NCBI RefSeq assembly: GCF_007923445.1
Contig: NZ_VOJI01000001.1
Span: 62,001-126,000, forward strand
DNA: 64,000 bases
Direction: 5' to 3'
Origin: Puniceibacterium confluentis
GTDB lineage: Bacteria; Pseudomonadota; Alphaproteobacteria; Rhodobacterales; Rhodobacteraceae
A model generated the notes under the pieces. It was given only the letters and a program-made list of their open reading frames with translations. It was not told the origin of the DNA and searched no databases. The position numbers and the translations under genes were made by a program. The first letter of the stretch is position 1; each line of letters opens with the position of its first letter. Positions 1 through 9,652 of the stretch are shown here, one piece after another.

Positions 1-237
1 CAGGACCGCAGTTCCGTTCGAAATCACCGCCACGAGGTTGCCCTTGTTGGTGTAATCATAGGCCAGTTCCGGGTTGGCCGCGATCTCGACACAGGGAACG
101 GCAACACCGGGCGAATAGGCCAGCGACAGATCGCGCTGGGTGGTCATGGGGACGGTCGCCGTCACTTCCCACTTCCCCGGCGTCGGGTCGAGGTGAAAGG
201 CCAGTGCCTCTTCGCGGGTGTATTTCTGGTTCGACAT
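1..237 (-). CDS. maeB: NADP-type malic enzyme, N-terminal part (runs off the window)
   Basis: Only the first 79 codons are inside the window; the gene continues leftward beyond base 1. Reading the minus strand from the ATG at 235-237 gives a protein beginning [15 protein letters not shown], followed by a stretch with [11 protein letters not shown] and [20 protein letters not shown], which is the typical N-terminal catalytic fold of the large bacterial malic enzymes (oxidative decarboxylation of malate to pyruvate with NADP). Members of this family carry a C-terminal phosphotransacetylase-like domain, which cannot be checked here. It is divergent from mutS across a 126-bp gap. Confidence 0.88.
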   Translation of the reverse strand, partial: MSNQKYTREEALAFHLDPTPGKWEVTATVPMTTQRDLSLAYSPGVAVPCVEIAANPELAYDYTNKGNLVAVISNGTAVL

Positions 238-363
238 GTAGGGCGCTCCTCTCGTAGCGGTCCGGTGCTTCTAGCCCACGGCGCCGTACGGCTCAACTTC
301 GGTTTTCACCTTTCGCGTCCGGTGCGGGATTTGTAGGGTCGCGCGAGAATGCAAGGGGGCCGC

Positions 364-3018
364 ATGAACGCAGTCACGCCGATGATGGCGCAGTACCAGG
401 AGATCAAGGCGCAGTACAAAGACGCGTTGCTGTTCTACCGGATGGGCGATTTCTACGAGATGTTCTTTGATGATGCCGTCGCGGCGTCATCGGCGCTGGA
501 CATCGCGCTGACCAAGCGTGGCAAGCATGACGGTGACGACATTCCGATGTGCGGCGTTCCCGTCCACGCCGCCGAAGGCTATCTGCTGACCCTGATCCGC
601 AAGGGGTTTCGGGTTGCCGTCTGCGAGCAGATGGAGAGCCCGGCCGAAGCCAAGAAACGCGGTGCAAAATCCGTGGTGCATCGCGATGTCGTGCGGCTGG
701 TGACTCCGGGTACATTGACCGAAGAGAGTCTGCTTGAAGCGCGACGGCACAATTATCTCGCGGCATTGGCCTGTGTTCGGGACGAATGGGCCCTGAGCTG
801 GTGCGATATCTCAACGGGTGTGTTTCACGTGATGTCTTTGGGACAGGCACGGATCGGGGCGGAACTGGCGCGCCTGGCCCCAAGCGAAGTGCTGGTCTCG
901 GACATGGTCGAAGAAGCGCTGCGCGAGGTATTGGCAGACCTCGGAATCCTGCCGACGGTTCTGGGGCGGGCGTCGTTTGATTCCACCGGGTCCGAGACGC
1001 GACTGTGCGGGTTGTTCGCGGTCGCCTCACTGGATGCCTTCGGGCGGTTTGCCCGGGTCGAAGTGTCGGCCATGGGCGCACTGGTCGATTACCTCGACAT
1101 CACCCAGAAGGGCAAACTGCCGCTGTTGCAGCCACCGCGTCAGGATCAGGTCACGCGCCTCATGCAGATTGATGCTGCCACGCGTCGCAATCTTGAGCTG
1201 ACCCATGCCTTGAACGGCGGCCGCGCCGGGTCGCTTCTGGCGGTGATTGACCGAACCGTGACCGCCGGCGGTGCGCGACTGCTCGAACGGCGTTTGTCGT
1301 CTCCGTCACGGGAACTGAGCGTGGTTCAGGCGCGCCAGGACGCTGTGGCGTGGTGTCTCGACTCGGTCGATGTGGCTCTGTTCCTGCGGAATGCGCTTAA
1401 ACGGGTACCGGATCTGGACCGGGCACTGTCCCGTTTGGGGCTGGATCGCGGCGGTCCGAGGGATCTCGCGGCAGTGCGCAATGCGCTGGAGGAAGCGGCA
1501 GCGATTGCCACACGTTTGGCGGGGTGCGAATTGCCTACTCTGCTGAACGAGGCCTGTCAGGGTCTGGGTGGACATGACGAACTCACCGCTCTTCTCGACG
1601 CCGCCCTGATCGCCGATCCGCCATTGCTGGCCCGCGACGGCGGATTCATTGCGCCCGGTTATGACACAGAACTGGACGAAGCGCGCACGCTTCGGGACGA
1701 AGGCCGCGGCGTCATAGCCCGGATGCAGGCCGAATATGCCGCCCTGGCGGGCGTCTCCAGCCTGAAGATCAAGCACAACAACGTGCTGGGCTACTTTATC
1801 GAAACAACCGCCACCCACGCGGAAAAGATGCTGTCGGCCCCTTTGTCAGAGACCTTCATTCACCGGCAGACAACCGCAAATCAGGTTCGGTTCACCACTG
1901 TCGAGCTTTCCGAGATAGAGACGAAAATCCTGAATGCAGGCGGGCGGGCCATCGACATCGAAAAGCGGCACTATGATGCCCTGAAAGGTGCCGTTCTGGA
2001 GCGGGCTGCCGAGATTTCGCTCACCGCGCTGGCGCTGGCCGAGTTTGACCTTGCCAGCGGTCTTGCCGATCTGGCATCCGCGCAGGACTGGTGTCGGCCG
2101 CGTGTGGACGAGAGCCGCGCATTCGAGATCGAAGGAGGACGGCATCCGGTCGTCGAGCGCGCACTCAAGTCTCAGGGTGGTGCACCGTTCATCGCCAATG
2201 ACTGCGGCCTGTCCCCCGAAGGCCAAGCAGCGGCGGTGCAGCTTCTGACCGGCCCGAACATGGCGGGTAAATCAACCTATCTGCGTCAGAACGCATTGAT
2301 CGCCTTGCTGGCGCAGATGGGGGCCTACGTGCCGGCGGCGTCGGCGCATATCGGGCTGGTGAGCCAGATTTTCAGCCGGGTCGGCGCGTCGGACGACCTG
2401 GCGCGCGGGCGGTCCACCTTCATGGTCGAGATGGTGGAAACCGCGGCAATCCTTAATTTGGCAGATGACCGGGCGCTGGTCATACTGGACGAGATCGGTC
2501 GCGGTACCGCGACCTATGACGGCCTGAGCATCGCCTGGGCGACGCTGGAACATCTGCACGCGGTCAACCGGGTGCGCGGACTGTTCGCAACCCACTACCA
2601 CGAACTGACGGCTCTGGCCGGCAAGCTTCCGGGGGTCACCAACGCCACGGTCGCCGTCAAGGAGTGGGACGGCGAAGTCATTTTCCTGCACGAAGTGCGA
2701 CCCGGCGCGGCGGATCGGTCCTATGGTGTTCAAGTGGCGCAACTGGCGGGGTTGCCAGCGTCCGTGATTTCCCGGGCGCGGCACGTTCTGGAGCAGCTCG
2801 AGAAAGGCGAACGGGAAAGAGCGTCCCCCAAGGCACTGATCGACGATCTGCCGCTGTTCTCGGCGATGGCGCGCGCCCCTGCCCCGGTTGCCAAGGCTGC
2901 GTCATCCGATGTTGAAGACAGGTTGGCGCTGCTGATGCCCGACGAGATGACTCCGAGGGAGGCGTTGCAGGCGCTGTACGAACTGAAGGGTCTGAGCAAA
3001 AAAAAGGGCGGGGTTTGA
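364..3018 (+). CDS. mutS: DNA mismatch repair protein MutS
   Basis: MutS recognises base mismatches and small loops and recruits MutL. The protein has the N-terminal mismatch-reading FYE motif (residues 30-32), the Walker A motif GPNMAGKST (about 630-638) and the Walker B region ILDEIGRGT (about 707-715), followed by the FATHYHEL switch motif. At 884 residues it has a normal full length. I prefer the ATG at 364, because an AAGGGGG Shine-Dalgarno tract ends four bases upstream; an in-frame ATG at 349 would add five residues and would place that tract inside the gene. The last codons double as part of the terminator of the convergent grpE gene. Confidence 0.97.
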   Translation: MNAVTPMMAQYQEIKAQYKDALLFYRMGDFYEMFFDDAVAASSALDIALTKRGKHDGDDIPMCGVPVHAAEGYLLTLIRKGFRVAVCEQMESPAEAKKRGAKSVVHRDVVRLVTPGTLTEESLLEARRHNYLAALACVRDEWALSWCDISTGVFHVMSLGQARIGAELARLAPSEVLVSDMVEEALREVLADLGILPTVLGRASFDSTGSETRLCGLFAVASLDAFGRFARVEVSAMGALVDYLDITQKGKLPLLQPPRQDQVTRLMQIDAATRRNLELTHALNGGRAGSLLAVIDRTVTAGGARLLERRLSSPSRELSVVQARQDAVAWCLDSVDVALFLRNALKRVPDLDRALSRLGLDRGGPRDLAAVRNALEEAAAIATRLAGCELPTLLNEACQGLGGHDELTALLDAALIADPPLLARDGGFIAPGYDTELDEARTLRDEGRGVIARMQAEYAALAGVSSLKIKHNNVLGYFIETTATHAEKMLSAPLSETFIHRQTTANQVRFTTVELSEIETKILNAGGRAIDIEKRHYDALKGAVLERAAEISLTALALAEFDLASGLADLASAQDWCRPRVDESRAFEIEGGRHPVVERALKSQGGAPFIANDCGLSPEGQAAAVQLLTGPNMAGKSTYLRQNALIALLAQMGAYVPAASAHIGLVSQIFSRVGASDDLARGRSTFMVEMVETAAILNLADDRALVILDEIGRGTATYDGLSIAWATLEHLHAVNRVRGLFATHYHELTALAGKLPGVTNATVAVKEWDGEVIFLHEVRPGAADRSYGVQVAQLAGLPASVISRARHVLEQLEKGERERASPKALIDDLPLFSAMARAPAPVAKAASSDVEDRLALLMPDEMTPREALQALYELKGLSKKKGGV

Positions 3019-3027
3019 CCCCCGCCC
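2998..3027 (-). terminator. Intrinsic terminator of hrcA-grpE, embedded in the mutS 3' end
   Basis: On the minus strand an 8-bp GC stem (3020-3027 with 3006-3013, six-base loop) is followed by eight T residues (complement of A2998-3005). This is a textbook rho-independent terminator for transcription arriving from grpE. The T-run and the left arm of the stem are coding sequence of mutS (the Lys-Lys-Lys-Gly-Gly-Val tail), and the mutS stop codon lies in the loop. Confidence 0.85.
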
Positions 3028-3033
3028 CTGCTG

Positions 3034-3049
3034 TGTTTCACGTGAAGCC
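3034..3049. promoter_or_regulatory. parS-like ParB binding site (14/16)
   Basis: TGTTTCACGTGAAGCC matches the 16-bp palindrome found twice near parAB in this window at 14 of 16 positions. It occupies most of the 31-bp gap between the mutS and grpE stop codons, about 11 kb from the predicted origin. The central TTTCACGTGAA is intact, so binding by ParB is plausible but weaker than at the perfect sites. Confidence 0.6.
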
Positions 3050-3613
3050 TTAGCTCGCGGGCATCGAGCTTACGCCGACCTGCGCAGGACGCAGCAGGCG
3101 ATCATGCAACATGAACCCTTCGGCCGAAACCTGGATGATCTCACCCGCCTTGGTGCCCGGCACCGGGGCTTCGAACATCGCCTGATGCTGCTGCGGGTCG
3201 AATTTATCCCCGACCTTGGGGCTGATCGGCTGGATGCCGTGTTTCTTGAACACCGACGTCAGCTCGCGCAACGTGAGTTCCACACCTTCAAGCAGCGCCG
3301 CAGAGATCTGCTTTTGCTCATCGGTGGCAGCAGCAAGCGCACGCTGCATGTTGTCGTAAACCGGAAGAAGATCCCGGGCCAGCTTGGAGCCGCCATAATT
3401 TTCCGCCTCGCGGCGATCCTTGTCGGCCCGCTTGCGCGAATTCTCGGCATCTGCCAGGGCGCGCATGAAACGGTCCTTCAGTTCGTCACGCTCGGCGCGC
3501 AGCGAATCCAGCTCGATGGCATCATCGTCCATCTCTTCCATTTCTGCGGCGTATTCCTCGGCGGTGGCGTCATCCACATCGTCGAGGAAATCATCTTTTC
3601 TCGTGTCTGCCAT
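3050..3613 (-). CDS. grpE: Nucleotide exchange factor GrpE
   Basis: GrpE releases ADP from DnaK in the Hsp70 chaperone cycle. The 187-residue protein has an acidic N-terminus, a long charged helix (RAERDELKDRFMRALADAEN region) that would form the coiled-coil dimer stalk, and a C-terminal beta domain with the family sequence VGDKFDPQQHQAM. It follows hrcA by 9 bp on the same strand, so the two form a heat-shock operon, and ends at a strong intrinsic terminator. dnaK and dnaJ are not in the window. Confidence 0.95.
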   Translation of the reverse strand: MADTRKDDFLDDVDDATAEEYAAEMEEMDDDAIELDSLRAERDELKDRFMRALADAENSRKRADKDRREAENYGGSKLARDLLPVYDNMQRALAAATDEQKQISAALLEGVELTLRELTSVFKKHGIQPISPKVGDKFDPQQHQAMFEAPVPGTKAGEIIQVSAEGFMLHDRLLRPAQVGVSSMPAS

Positions 3614-3622
3614 TCTTGTCCT

Positions 3623-4687
3623 CTACCTCCGGTCGGAGATCAGCTTGCCGACCAACTGGGCCGTGTAATCCACGATCGGCACGATACGTCCATAGTTAAG
3701 GCGCGTGGGTCCGATGACACCAACCGCACCGATTATCTTACGATCCGCGTTCATATATGGAGAGACCACCAGAGAGGAACCCGAAAGTGAAAAAAGTTTG
3801 TTCTCGGAGCCGATAAATATGCGCACACCTTCGCCATCTTCGGTCAGTTCCAGAAACTCCGCGATGTCGCGCTTGCGTTCAAGATCGTCGAACAGGCTGC
3901 GAATCTTGTCGAGTTCCTCACTTTGGCTGTCGCCCGCCAGCAGGTTTGCACGGCCCCGGACGATGAGACGTTCCGATTGATCCCCTTCGGTGGCCCAGAC
4001 CGCGAGACCCGAGTCCACGAGGTCCCGCGCCAGAGTGTCTATCTCTTGCCGACGGGCGCTGATTTCCCGGGCCATGACATGGCGCAGTTCGGACAGCGTC
4101 TTGCCTTCGATCAGGGCGTTCAGGAAGTTGGCCGCTTCGCGCATCGAGCTCGGGGTCTGACCGGGCGGCGGGTGGAACAGGCGGTTTTCAACGTGACCGT
4201 CAGCAAAGACCAGCACCACCAGCGCCCGGTCGTGGCCCAGGGCGACAAATTCGATGTGGCGGATCGGTGCCTCGTGTTTCGGTGTCAACACCAGAGAGGC
4301 CCCGTGAGTCACGCCGGACAGGGCCGAGCCGATCCTGTCAAGCAGCCCGCCGACATCGTCGGTGTTGTTGGTCAGAGTCGCGTCAAGTTTCTGGCGGTCG
4401 GAACTGTCGAGGTCGCGCACTTCGAGCAGACCGTCAACGAACATCCGCAGCCCCAACTGCGTCGGTATGCGGCCGGCGCTGACATGCGGGCTGTTCAGAA
4501 GGCCGAGGAATTCGAGATCCTGCATCACGTTGCGGATCGTCGCTGCCGAGACCTTTTCGCTGAGAGTGCGCGTGAGGGTGCGCGAGCCGACGGGTTCGCC
4601 ACTGTCAAGATAACCCTCGACCACGCGGCGAAACACTTCGCGCGAGCGGTGGTTCATCTGATCGAGAATATTCCTGCCGTCATTCAT
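3623..4687 (-). CDS. hrcA: Heat-inducible transcription repressor HrcA
   Basis: HrcA represses heat-shock genes by binding CIRCE operators. The 354-residue protein starts with a winged-helix segment ([17 protein letters not shown], then [13 protein letters not shown]) and continues with the GAF-like HrcA domain; the C-terminal [28 protein letters not shown] is strongly family-typical. It is the first gene of hrcA-grpE and is divergent from rph. I found no CIRCE inverted repeat (TTAGCACTC-N9-GAGTGCTAA) in its 120-bp upstream gap, so autoregulation through CIRCE is not supported here; its targets, probably groESL, must lie elsewhere. Confidence 0.96.
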   Translation of the reverse strand: MNDGRNILDQMNHRSREVFRRVVEGYLDSGEPVGSRTLTRTLSEKVSAATIRNVMQDLEFLGLLNSPHVSAGRIPTQLGLRMFVDGLLEVRDLDSSDRQKLDATLTNNTDDVGGLLDRIGSALSGVTHGASLVLTPKHEAPIRHIEFVALGHDRALVVLVFADGHVENRLFHPPPGQTPSSMREAANFLNALIEGKTLSELRHVMAREISARRQEIDTLARDLVDSGLAVWATEGDQSERLIVRGRANLLAGDSQSEELDKIRSLFDDLERKRDIAEFLELTEDGEGVRIFIGSENKLFSLSGSSLVVSPYMNADRKIIGAVGVIGPTRLNYGRIVPIVDYTAQLVGKLISDRR

Positions 4688-4710
4688 CTGGGTGACCCTT
4701 CATGGGAACC

Positions 4711-4738
4711 ATTAAAGGCCCCTGCGCCGGGAGGTCAA
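4711..4738 (-). promoter_or_regulatory. Predicted sigma-70 promoter for hrcA-grpE
   Basis: On the minus strand, TTGACC (4733-4738) is separated by 16 bp from TTTAAT (4711-4716), close to the housekeeping -35/-10 consensus, with the -10 box 23 bases upstream of the hrcA ATG. Confidence 0.5.
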
Positions 4739-4750
4739 TTGCGGTTTCTG

Positions 4751-4778
4751 TTGCGCAACCGGGCGATGCCCCTATATG
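4751..4778 (+). promoter_or_regulatory. Possible promoter for rph-rdgB-hemW
   Basis: TTGCGC (4751-4756), a 16-bp spacer and TATATG (4773-4778) lie 29 bases upstream of the rph start. The match is moderate. An overlapping CCCCTATAT resembles a heat-shock sigma-32 -10 element, but its -35 partner is poor. Confidence 0.35.
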
Positions 4779-4807
4779 CCCGCGATGCAGCAGATAAGGG
4801 AAAAACC

Positions 4808-5521
4808 ATGCGACCTTCAGGACGAAAACTAGATCAGATGCGCGCCGTGTCCATCGAAACCGGTGTAACGAAGCATGCCGAAGGATCCTGCATGATCCGG
4901 ATCGGGGACACCCATGTTCTCTGCACCGCCACCATCGAAGACCGTGTGCCGCCGTTCATCAAGGGGTCCGGCCTGGGCTGGGTCACGGCAGAATACGGCA
5001 TGTTGCCGCGGTCAACCACCAGCCGGATGCGTCGGGAAGCCGCCAGCGGCAAACAGGGCGGCCGCACGGTCGAGATTCAACGTCTGATCGGGCGATCCCT
5101 GCGGGCCGGCGTTGACCGCGTCGCCATGGGCGAGCGGCAGATCACCATCGACTGCGATGTGATCCAGGCCGATGGCGGCACGCGCTGCGCGTCGATCACC
5201 GGCGGCTGGGTCGCGTTGAAGCTTGCCGTCAACAAGCTGATCAAGGCGCGCGAGATTGTCAGCGATCCGCTGATCTCGCCGGTCGCGGCGGTCAGCTGCG
5301 GGATCTATGCCGGACAGCCGGTTCTGGATCTGGATTATCCCGAAGACAGCGAAGCCGGTGTCGACGGCAATTTTATCCTGCGCGGCGATGGTCAGATGAT
5401 CGAAGTGCAGATGTCGGCCGAGGGTTCGACCTTTTCGCGCGTCCAGATGGGGCAGTTGCTGGATCTGGCCGAAAAAGGCGTTGCCGAACTGGTTGCCATG
5501 CAGATGAAAGCGGTCGCATGA
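4808..5521 (+). CDS. rph: Ribonuclease PH
   Basis: RNase PH is a phosphorolytic 3'-5' exoribonuclease that trims tRNA 3' ends. The 237-residue protein has the family start [12 protein letters not shown], the phosphate-binding region with [19 protein letters not shown], and the catalytic [15 protein letters not shown]. The long open frame that continues upstream to 3923 is antisense to hrcA and is not coding; the true ATG at 4808 gives the canonical N-terminus. It overlaps rdgB by four bases (ATGA), so the two are translationally coupled. Confidence 0.96.
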   Translation: MRPSGRKLDQMRAVSIETGVTKHAEGSCMIRIGDTHVLCTATIEDRVPPFIKGSGLGWVTAEYGMLPRSTTSRMRREAASGKQGGRTVEIQRLIGRSLRAGVDRVAMGERQITIDCDVIQADGGTRCASITGGWVALKLAVNKLIKAREIVSDPLISPVAAVSCGIYAGQPVLDLDYPEDSEAGVDGNFILRGDGQMIEVQMSAEGSTFSRVQMGQLLDLAEKGVAELVAMQMKAVA

Positions 5522-6126
5522 CCCGCAAGTTCGACGGCAAGAAACTTTTGGTGGCAACGCACAATGCCGGAAAGCTGGAAGAGATTGCAGACCTGCTGAA
5601 GCCCTTTGGCGTTGAGGTGGTGGGCGCGGCTCGGATGGGGCTTTCGGAACCTGAGGAAACCGGAACGACATTTGCCGAAAACGCCCGGATCAAGGCCCAT
5701 GCCGCGGCCAAGGCCACCGGACTGCCCGCCCTGTCAGACGATTCCGGGATCGAAATCGACGCGCTGGACAAGGCACCCGGAGTCTACACCGCCGACTGGG
5801 CGGAAACCGGCTCTGGCCGGGACTTTGTCATGGCGATGCAAAAGACGCATGATCTTCTGGAGGCCAGGGGTGCCCCTGCCCCGCGGACAGCCCGGTTTTG
5901 CTGCACGCTTGTCCTTGCCTGGCCAGATGGTCATGACGAAGTCTTTCCCGGCGTGATGGAAGGTCAGGTTGTCTGGCCGATGCGGGGTACTCAGGGGCAT
6001 GGCTATGATCCGATCTTCCAGCCCGCAGGCCATGACAGGACATTCGGCGAAATGGATCGTCAGCTCAAGAACAAGATCTCGCACCGGGCTGACGCTTTCG
6101 CAAAGTTTGTGGCGGGGTGCTTTTGA
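5518..6126 (+). CDS. rdgB: dITP/XTP pyrophosphatase RdgB (Ham1 family)
   Basis: This house-cleaning enzyme hydrolyses dITP, ITP and XTP to monophosphates so that deaminated purines are not incorporated into nucleic acids. The 202-residue protein shows the substrate loop [12 protein letters not shown] near the N-terminus, [11 protein letters not shown] with the catalytic acidic residues, and the C-terminal GHGYDPIF and SHRADA motifs. It is the second gene of rph-rdgB-hemW with short overlaps at both ends. Confidence 0.96.
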   Translation: MTRKFDGKKLLVATHNAGKLEEIADLLKPFGVEVVGAARMGLSEPEETGTTFAENARIKAHAAAKATGLPALSDDSGIEIDALDKAPGVYTADWAETGSGRDFVMAMQKTHDLLEARGAPAPRTARFCCTLVLAWPDGHDEVFPGVMEGQVVWPMRGTQGHGYDPIFQPAGHDRTFGEMDRQLKNKISHRADAFAKFVAGCF

Positions 6127-7289
6127 ACGCCCGATTTGACGAGGACTGGCGGCACGGCGGCTTTGGGCTTTACGTCCACTGGCCGTTTTGCGAGGCAAAG
6201 TGTCCCTACTGCGATTTCAACTCACATGTTGTCGCCCAGGTTGATCAGGCACGCTGGGCACGCGCGCTGGTGCGCGAAGTTGAGCGGGTTGGTCGCCTGA
6301 CGCCCGGACGGGTGCTGAATTCGGTATTTTTCGGCGGCGGCACACCCAGCCTGATGGCCCCCGAAACCGTGGCGGCAGTTCTGGATGCCGTGCGGCGCAC
6401 CTGGACCCTCGCGAATGACATCGAAATCACGCTCGAGGCCAACCCGCGTTCGGTTGAGGCGGGACGCTTTCGGGGATTCGTCGAAGCCGGCGTGAACCGG
6501 GTGTCGATGGGCATTCAATCGCTGCGCTCCGATGATCTGAGGCGTCTGGGGCGACTTCATACCGTGGCAGAGGCGAGACAGGCGTTTGATGTCGCCCGGT
6601 CGGTCTTTGACCGGGTAAGTTTCGATCTCATCTACGCCCGACAGGATCAGCGCCTCGAAGATTGGCGGGCCGAATTGGGCGAAGCGCTGAGCATGGCCGT
6701 CGACCATTTGTCCCTCTACCAGCTGACCATCGAACAGGGCACGGCCTTTCATGACCGCGCGAAGCGGGGCGGCCTCAAGGGCCTGCCCGAGGAAGGTCTT
6801 GCTGCGGATATGTACGACCTGACGCAGGAGCTTTGCGAGGCCGCCGGGATGCCTGCCTATGAGGTTTCCAACCACGCGCCTTCGGGGTCCGAGTCCCGGC
6901 ACAATCTGATCTATTGGCATTACGGCGACTACGCCGGCGTGGGTCCGGGGGCGCATGGGCGGATGACCATTGACGGCATCAAATATGCCACCGAGGCATG
7001 GACCGCGCCCGGAAAATGGATCGAACAGGCCGAAGCCGGTTCCGGAGACCAGGTCTTTGACCCGCTTTCAGGCGCAGATCAGGCAGGGGAATACATGATG
7101 ATGGGCCTGCGCGTCACCGAAGGCATAGATGTTGATCGCCTTCGGCGTCTGTCACCGAAGGCGTTGCCCGAGAATACCTGCCGATCATTGGAAGACATGG
7201 GTCTCTTGTGGCGCGGTGATGGCCGACTGGGCGTGACCAAACAGGGTCGGTTGTTACTGAACTCCGTGATCGCAGAGCTCTTGCCCTAA
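6117..7289 (+). CDS. hemW: Radical SAM heme chaperone HemW
   Basis: HemW resembles coproporphyrinogen III dehydrogenase HemN but acts as a heme chaperone. The radical-SAM cluster motif [10 protein letters not shown] sits near residues 26-35, followed by the SAM-binding FFGGGTPSL. The single N-terminal cluster motif and length near 390 residues fit HemW rather than HemN. The start is uncertain: GTG 6117 or TTG 6123, the latter overlapping the rdgB stop and preceded by a GGGG tract. The stop codon overlaps that of the convergent parB by four bases. Confidence 0.9.
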   Translation: MLLNARFDEDWRHGGFGLYVHWPFCEAKCPYCDFNSHVVAQVDQARWARALVREVERVGRLTPGRVLNSVFFGGGTPSLMAPETVAAVLDAVRRTWTLANDIEITLEANPRSVEAGRFRGFVEAGVNRVSMGIQSLRSDDLRRLGRLHTVAEARQAFDVARSVFDRVSFDLIYARQDQRLEDWRAELGEALSMAVDHLSLYQLTIEQGTAFHDRAKRGGLKGLPEEGLAADMYDLTQELCEAAGMPAYEVSNHAPSGSESRHNLIYWHYGDYAGVGPGAHGRMTIDGIKYATEAWTAPGKWIEQAEAGSGDQVFDPLSGADQAGEYMMMGLRVTEGIDVDRLRRLSPKALPENTCRSLEDMGLLWRGDGRLGVTKQGRLLLNSVIAELLP

Positions 7290-8212
7290 CGACCGGAACT
7301 CAGGATCATGCAAAGCGCGTCAAGCTGTTCGAGCGTGTCGTAACTGATCGTGACCCGCCCGCCCTCTTGACCCGGCGCATGATCGACCACCACCTTCATT
7401 CCCAGGGTCGCGGACAAATCGCCTTCCAGGGCTTTCGTATCCGCATCCTTGTCGGACCCATATGCCCCCTCTGACCGCTTGCGCCGTGGACGGTTTGGAT
7501 CCGCCGCTTCCGACGCAGACCGGGAAAGCTTTTCGGTTTCCCGAACAGACAGCCCGCGCCTCACAACATTCTCGGCCATCTCGGAAGGATTGGGCGCGGT
7601 GATCAGCGCCCGGGCATGTCCGGCGCTCAGGGTTCCATTCACCACGTGGGTCTGAATTTCCTCCGGCAGATTGAGCAGACGCAGCAGGTTGGCGATGTGG
7701 CTGCGGCTCTTTCCGAGCGCTTCGGCAAGTTTCTCCTGAGTGTGGCCGAACCGCGTCATCAGCTGCCGGTAACCCGCCGCTTCTTCGATTGCATTCAGGT
7801 CTGCACGCTGAATGTTCTCGATAATCGCAACTTCCAGAACTTCGGTGTCAGAGAAGTCACGGATCAGCACCGGCACTTCGTGCAATTGTGCCATTTGTGC
7901 AGCGCGCCACCGTCGCTCGCCAGCGACGATTTCATATTCATCCTCGGTGCTGCCGGGCCGCGGCCGCACGATCAATGGCTGGATCACACCCTTGGTGCGG
8001 ATCGAATCCGCCAGTTCACCCAACTGTGCTTCGGTGAAACTGCGGCGAGGCTGATCCGGGTTCGGAACAATCCGCTCGACCGGAATCATGCGGTCGGGAC
8101 GTCGTTTGTTGTCAACGCCAACTTCGCTTTCGACCGCGCGCGGTTCCACATCAGCCATGAGGGCGGACAGGCCACGACCAAGGCCACGGCGGGGTTCTCT
8201 TTTCTCAGACAT
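7286..8212 (-). CDS. parB: Chromosome partitioning protein ParB (CTP-dependent DNA clamp)
   Basis: ParB loads at parS, spreads along DNA as a CTP-dependent sliding clamp and guides origin segregation with ParA. The 308-residue protein has the ParA-stimulating N-terminal RRGLGRGLSALMA (residues 9-21), the CTP-binding motif GERRWRAAQ (98-106), the ENIQRADLN box (132-140), a helix-turn-helix near 159-180 that reads parS, and a C-terminal dimerisation segment. It follows parA by 14 bp at the end of the rho-to-parB run. Perfect parS sites lie 1.4 and 3.3 kb upstream. Confidence 0.97.
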   Translation of the reverse strand: MSEKREPRRGLGRGLSALMADVEPRAVESEVGVDNKRRPDRMIPVERIVPNPDQPRRSFTEAQLGELADSIRTKGVIQPLIVRPRPGSTEDEYEIVAGERRWRAAQMAQLHEVPVLIRDFSDTEVLEVAIIENIQRADLNAIEEAAGYRQLMTRFGHTQEKLAEALGKSRSHIANLLRLLNLPEEIQTHVVNGTLSAGHARALITAPNPSEMAENVVRRGLSVRETEKLSRSASEAADPNRPRRKRSEGAYGSDKDADTKALEGDLSATLGMKVVVDHAPGQEGGRVTISYDTLEQLDALCMILSSGR

Positions 8213-8226
8213 TTTGACCCACTTTC

Positions 8227-9028
<802 letters not shown>

Positions 9029-9036
<8 letters not shown>

Positions 9037-9652
9037 TGGCAAGCTCTCCGATTTGCAGGATCACAGCATTTGGGTCGGTTTGACTTGTATGCTCTACCAA
9101 GGAAAATGACCATGCATTCCGTGCGGCGCCAAGCTCATTTTTCCAGGTTGCGCCCTTGGGAAACAGCGCAGTGCCATCCTTGCCGAGGTGACGGTGGGCA
9201 TAGCCGCAAAGCCCCTCAAGATCTGTCAGTGCACGCGCGCTGAGGATGGTTGCAGACAAGGGCGGGACAACTTCTATGCGCTCGGAGAGCACTGTCGCTT
9301 TGACGCCGGTTTCCCGCAGAACTTGCCGCAGAAAAGTGGATTTTCTTTGGTCACTTTCAACAAGTGTCACGCGTCGCTGGGGGTCTTTTTCTCGCGAAAG
9401 AATTGCGATGACCAATCCAGGAAAGCCGCCGCCGCTGCCCAGATCCACCCAGTGCGCTGTTTTTTCCGGCGCAAGGTCATATAGCTGGAGGGAATCCTGT
9501 ACGTGCCGGGTCCAGACATCCTTCAGGGTGCTCTGCGAGACGAGGTTTATACGCCGATTCCACTTGAGCAGCAGCGCGACGTATTTTTCCAGGGTCGCTA
9601 CTGTTTCACGTGAAACATCTCCAAGCGCCGCGTCAGCAGAAGTTGGAGTCAT
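9029..9652 (-). CDS. rsmG: 16S rRNA (guanine-N7) methyltransferase RsmG (GidB)
   Basis: RsmG methylates a guanine in the 530 loop of 16S rRNA, the modification whose loss gives low-level streptomycin resistance. The 207-residue protein carries the SAM-binding motif [11 protein letters not shown] (about residues 69-79) and the family NLVSQSTL. Its start overlaps the mnmG stop by ATGA and its end overlaps parA. The N-terminal residues DVSRETV are encoded by a perfect 16-bp parS site, so this part of the protein is probably constrained by DNA binding rather than by enzyme function. Confidence 0.95.
9602..9617. promoter_or_regulatory. Perfect parS site inside rsmG
   Basis: TGTTTCACGTGAAACA is a complete 16-bp palindrome matching the ParB-binding consensus of the chromosomal Soj/Spo0J family. 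It lies within the rsmG reading frame (residues about 12-17), 4.5 kb from the predicted origin and about 1.4 kb upstream of parB. Confidence 0.92.

Noticed and set aside
821-836. Another parS-like sequence inside mutS
   Set aside because: Only the left half and core match (12 of 16); the right arm is lost, so binding is unlikely.
3923-4807. Long rightward open frame upstream of rph
   Set aside because: It is antisense to hrcA, whose protein is clearly conserved; RNase PH starts at 4808.
4688-4807. Search for a CIRCE operator near hrcA
   Set aside because: No TTAGCACTC-N9-GAGTGCTAA pattern was found in the gap.
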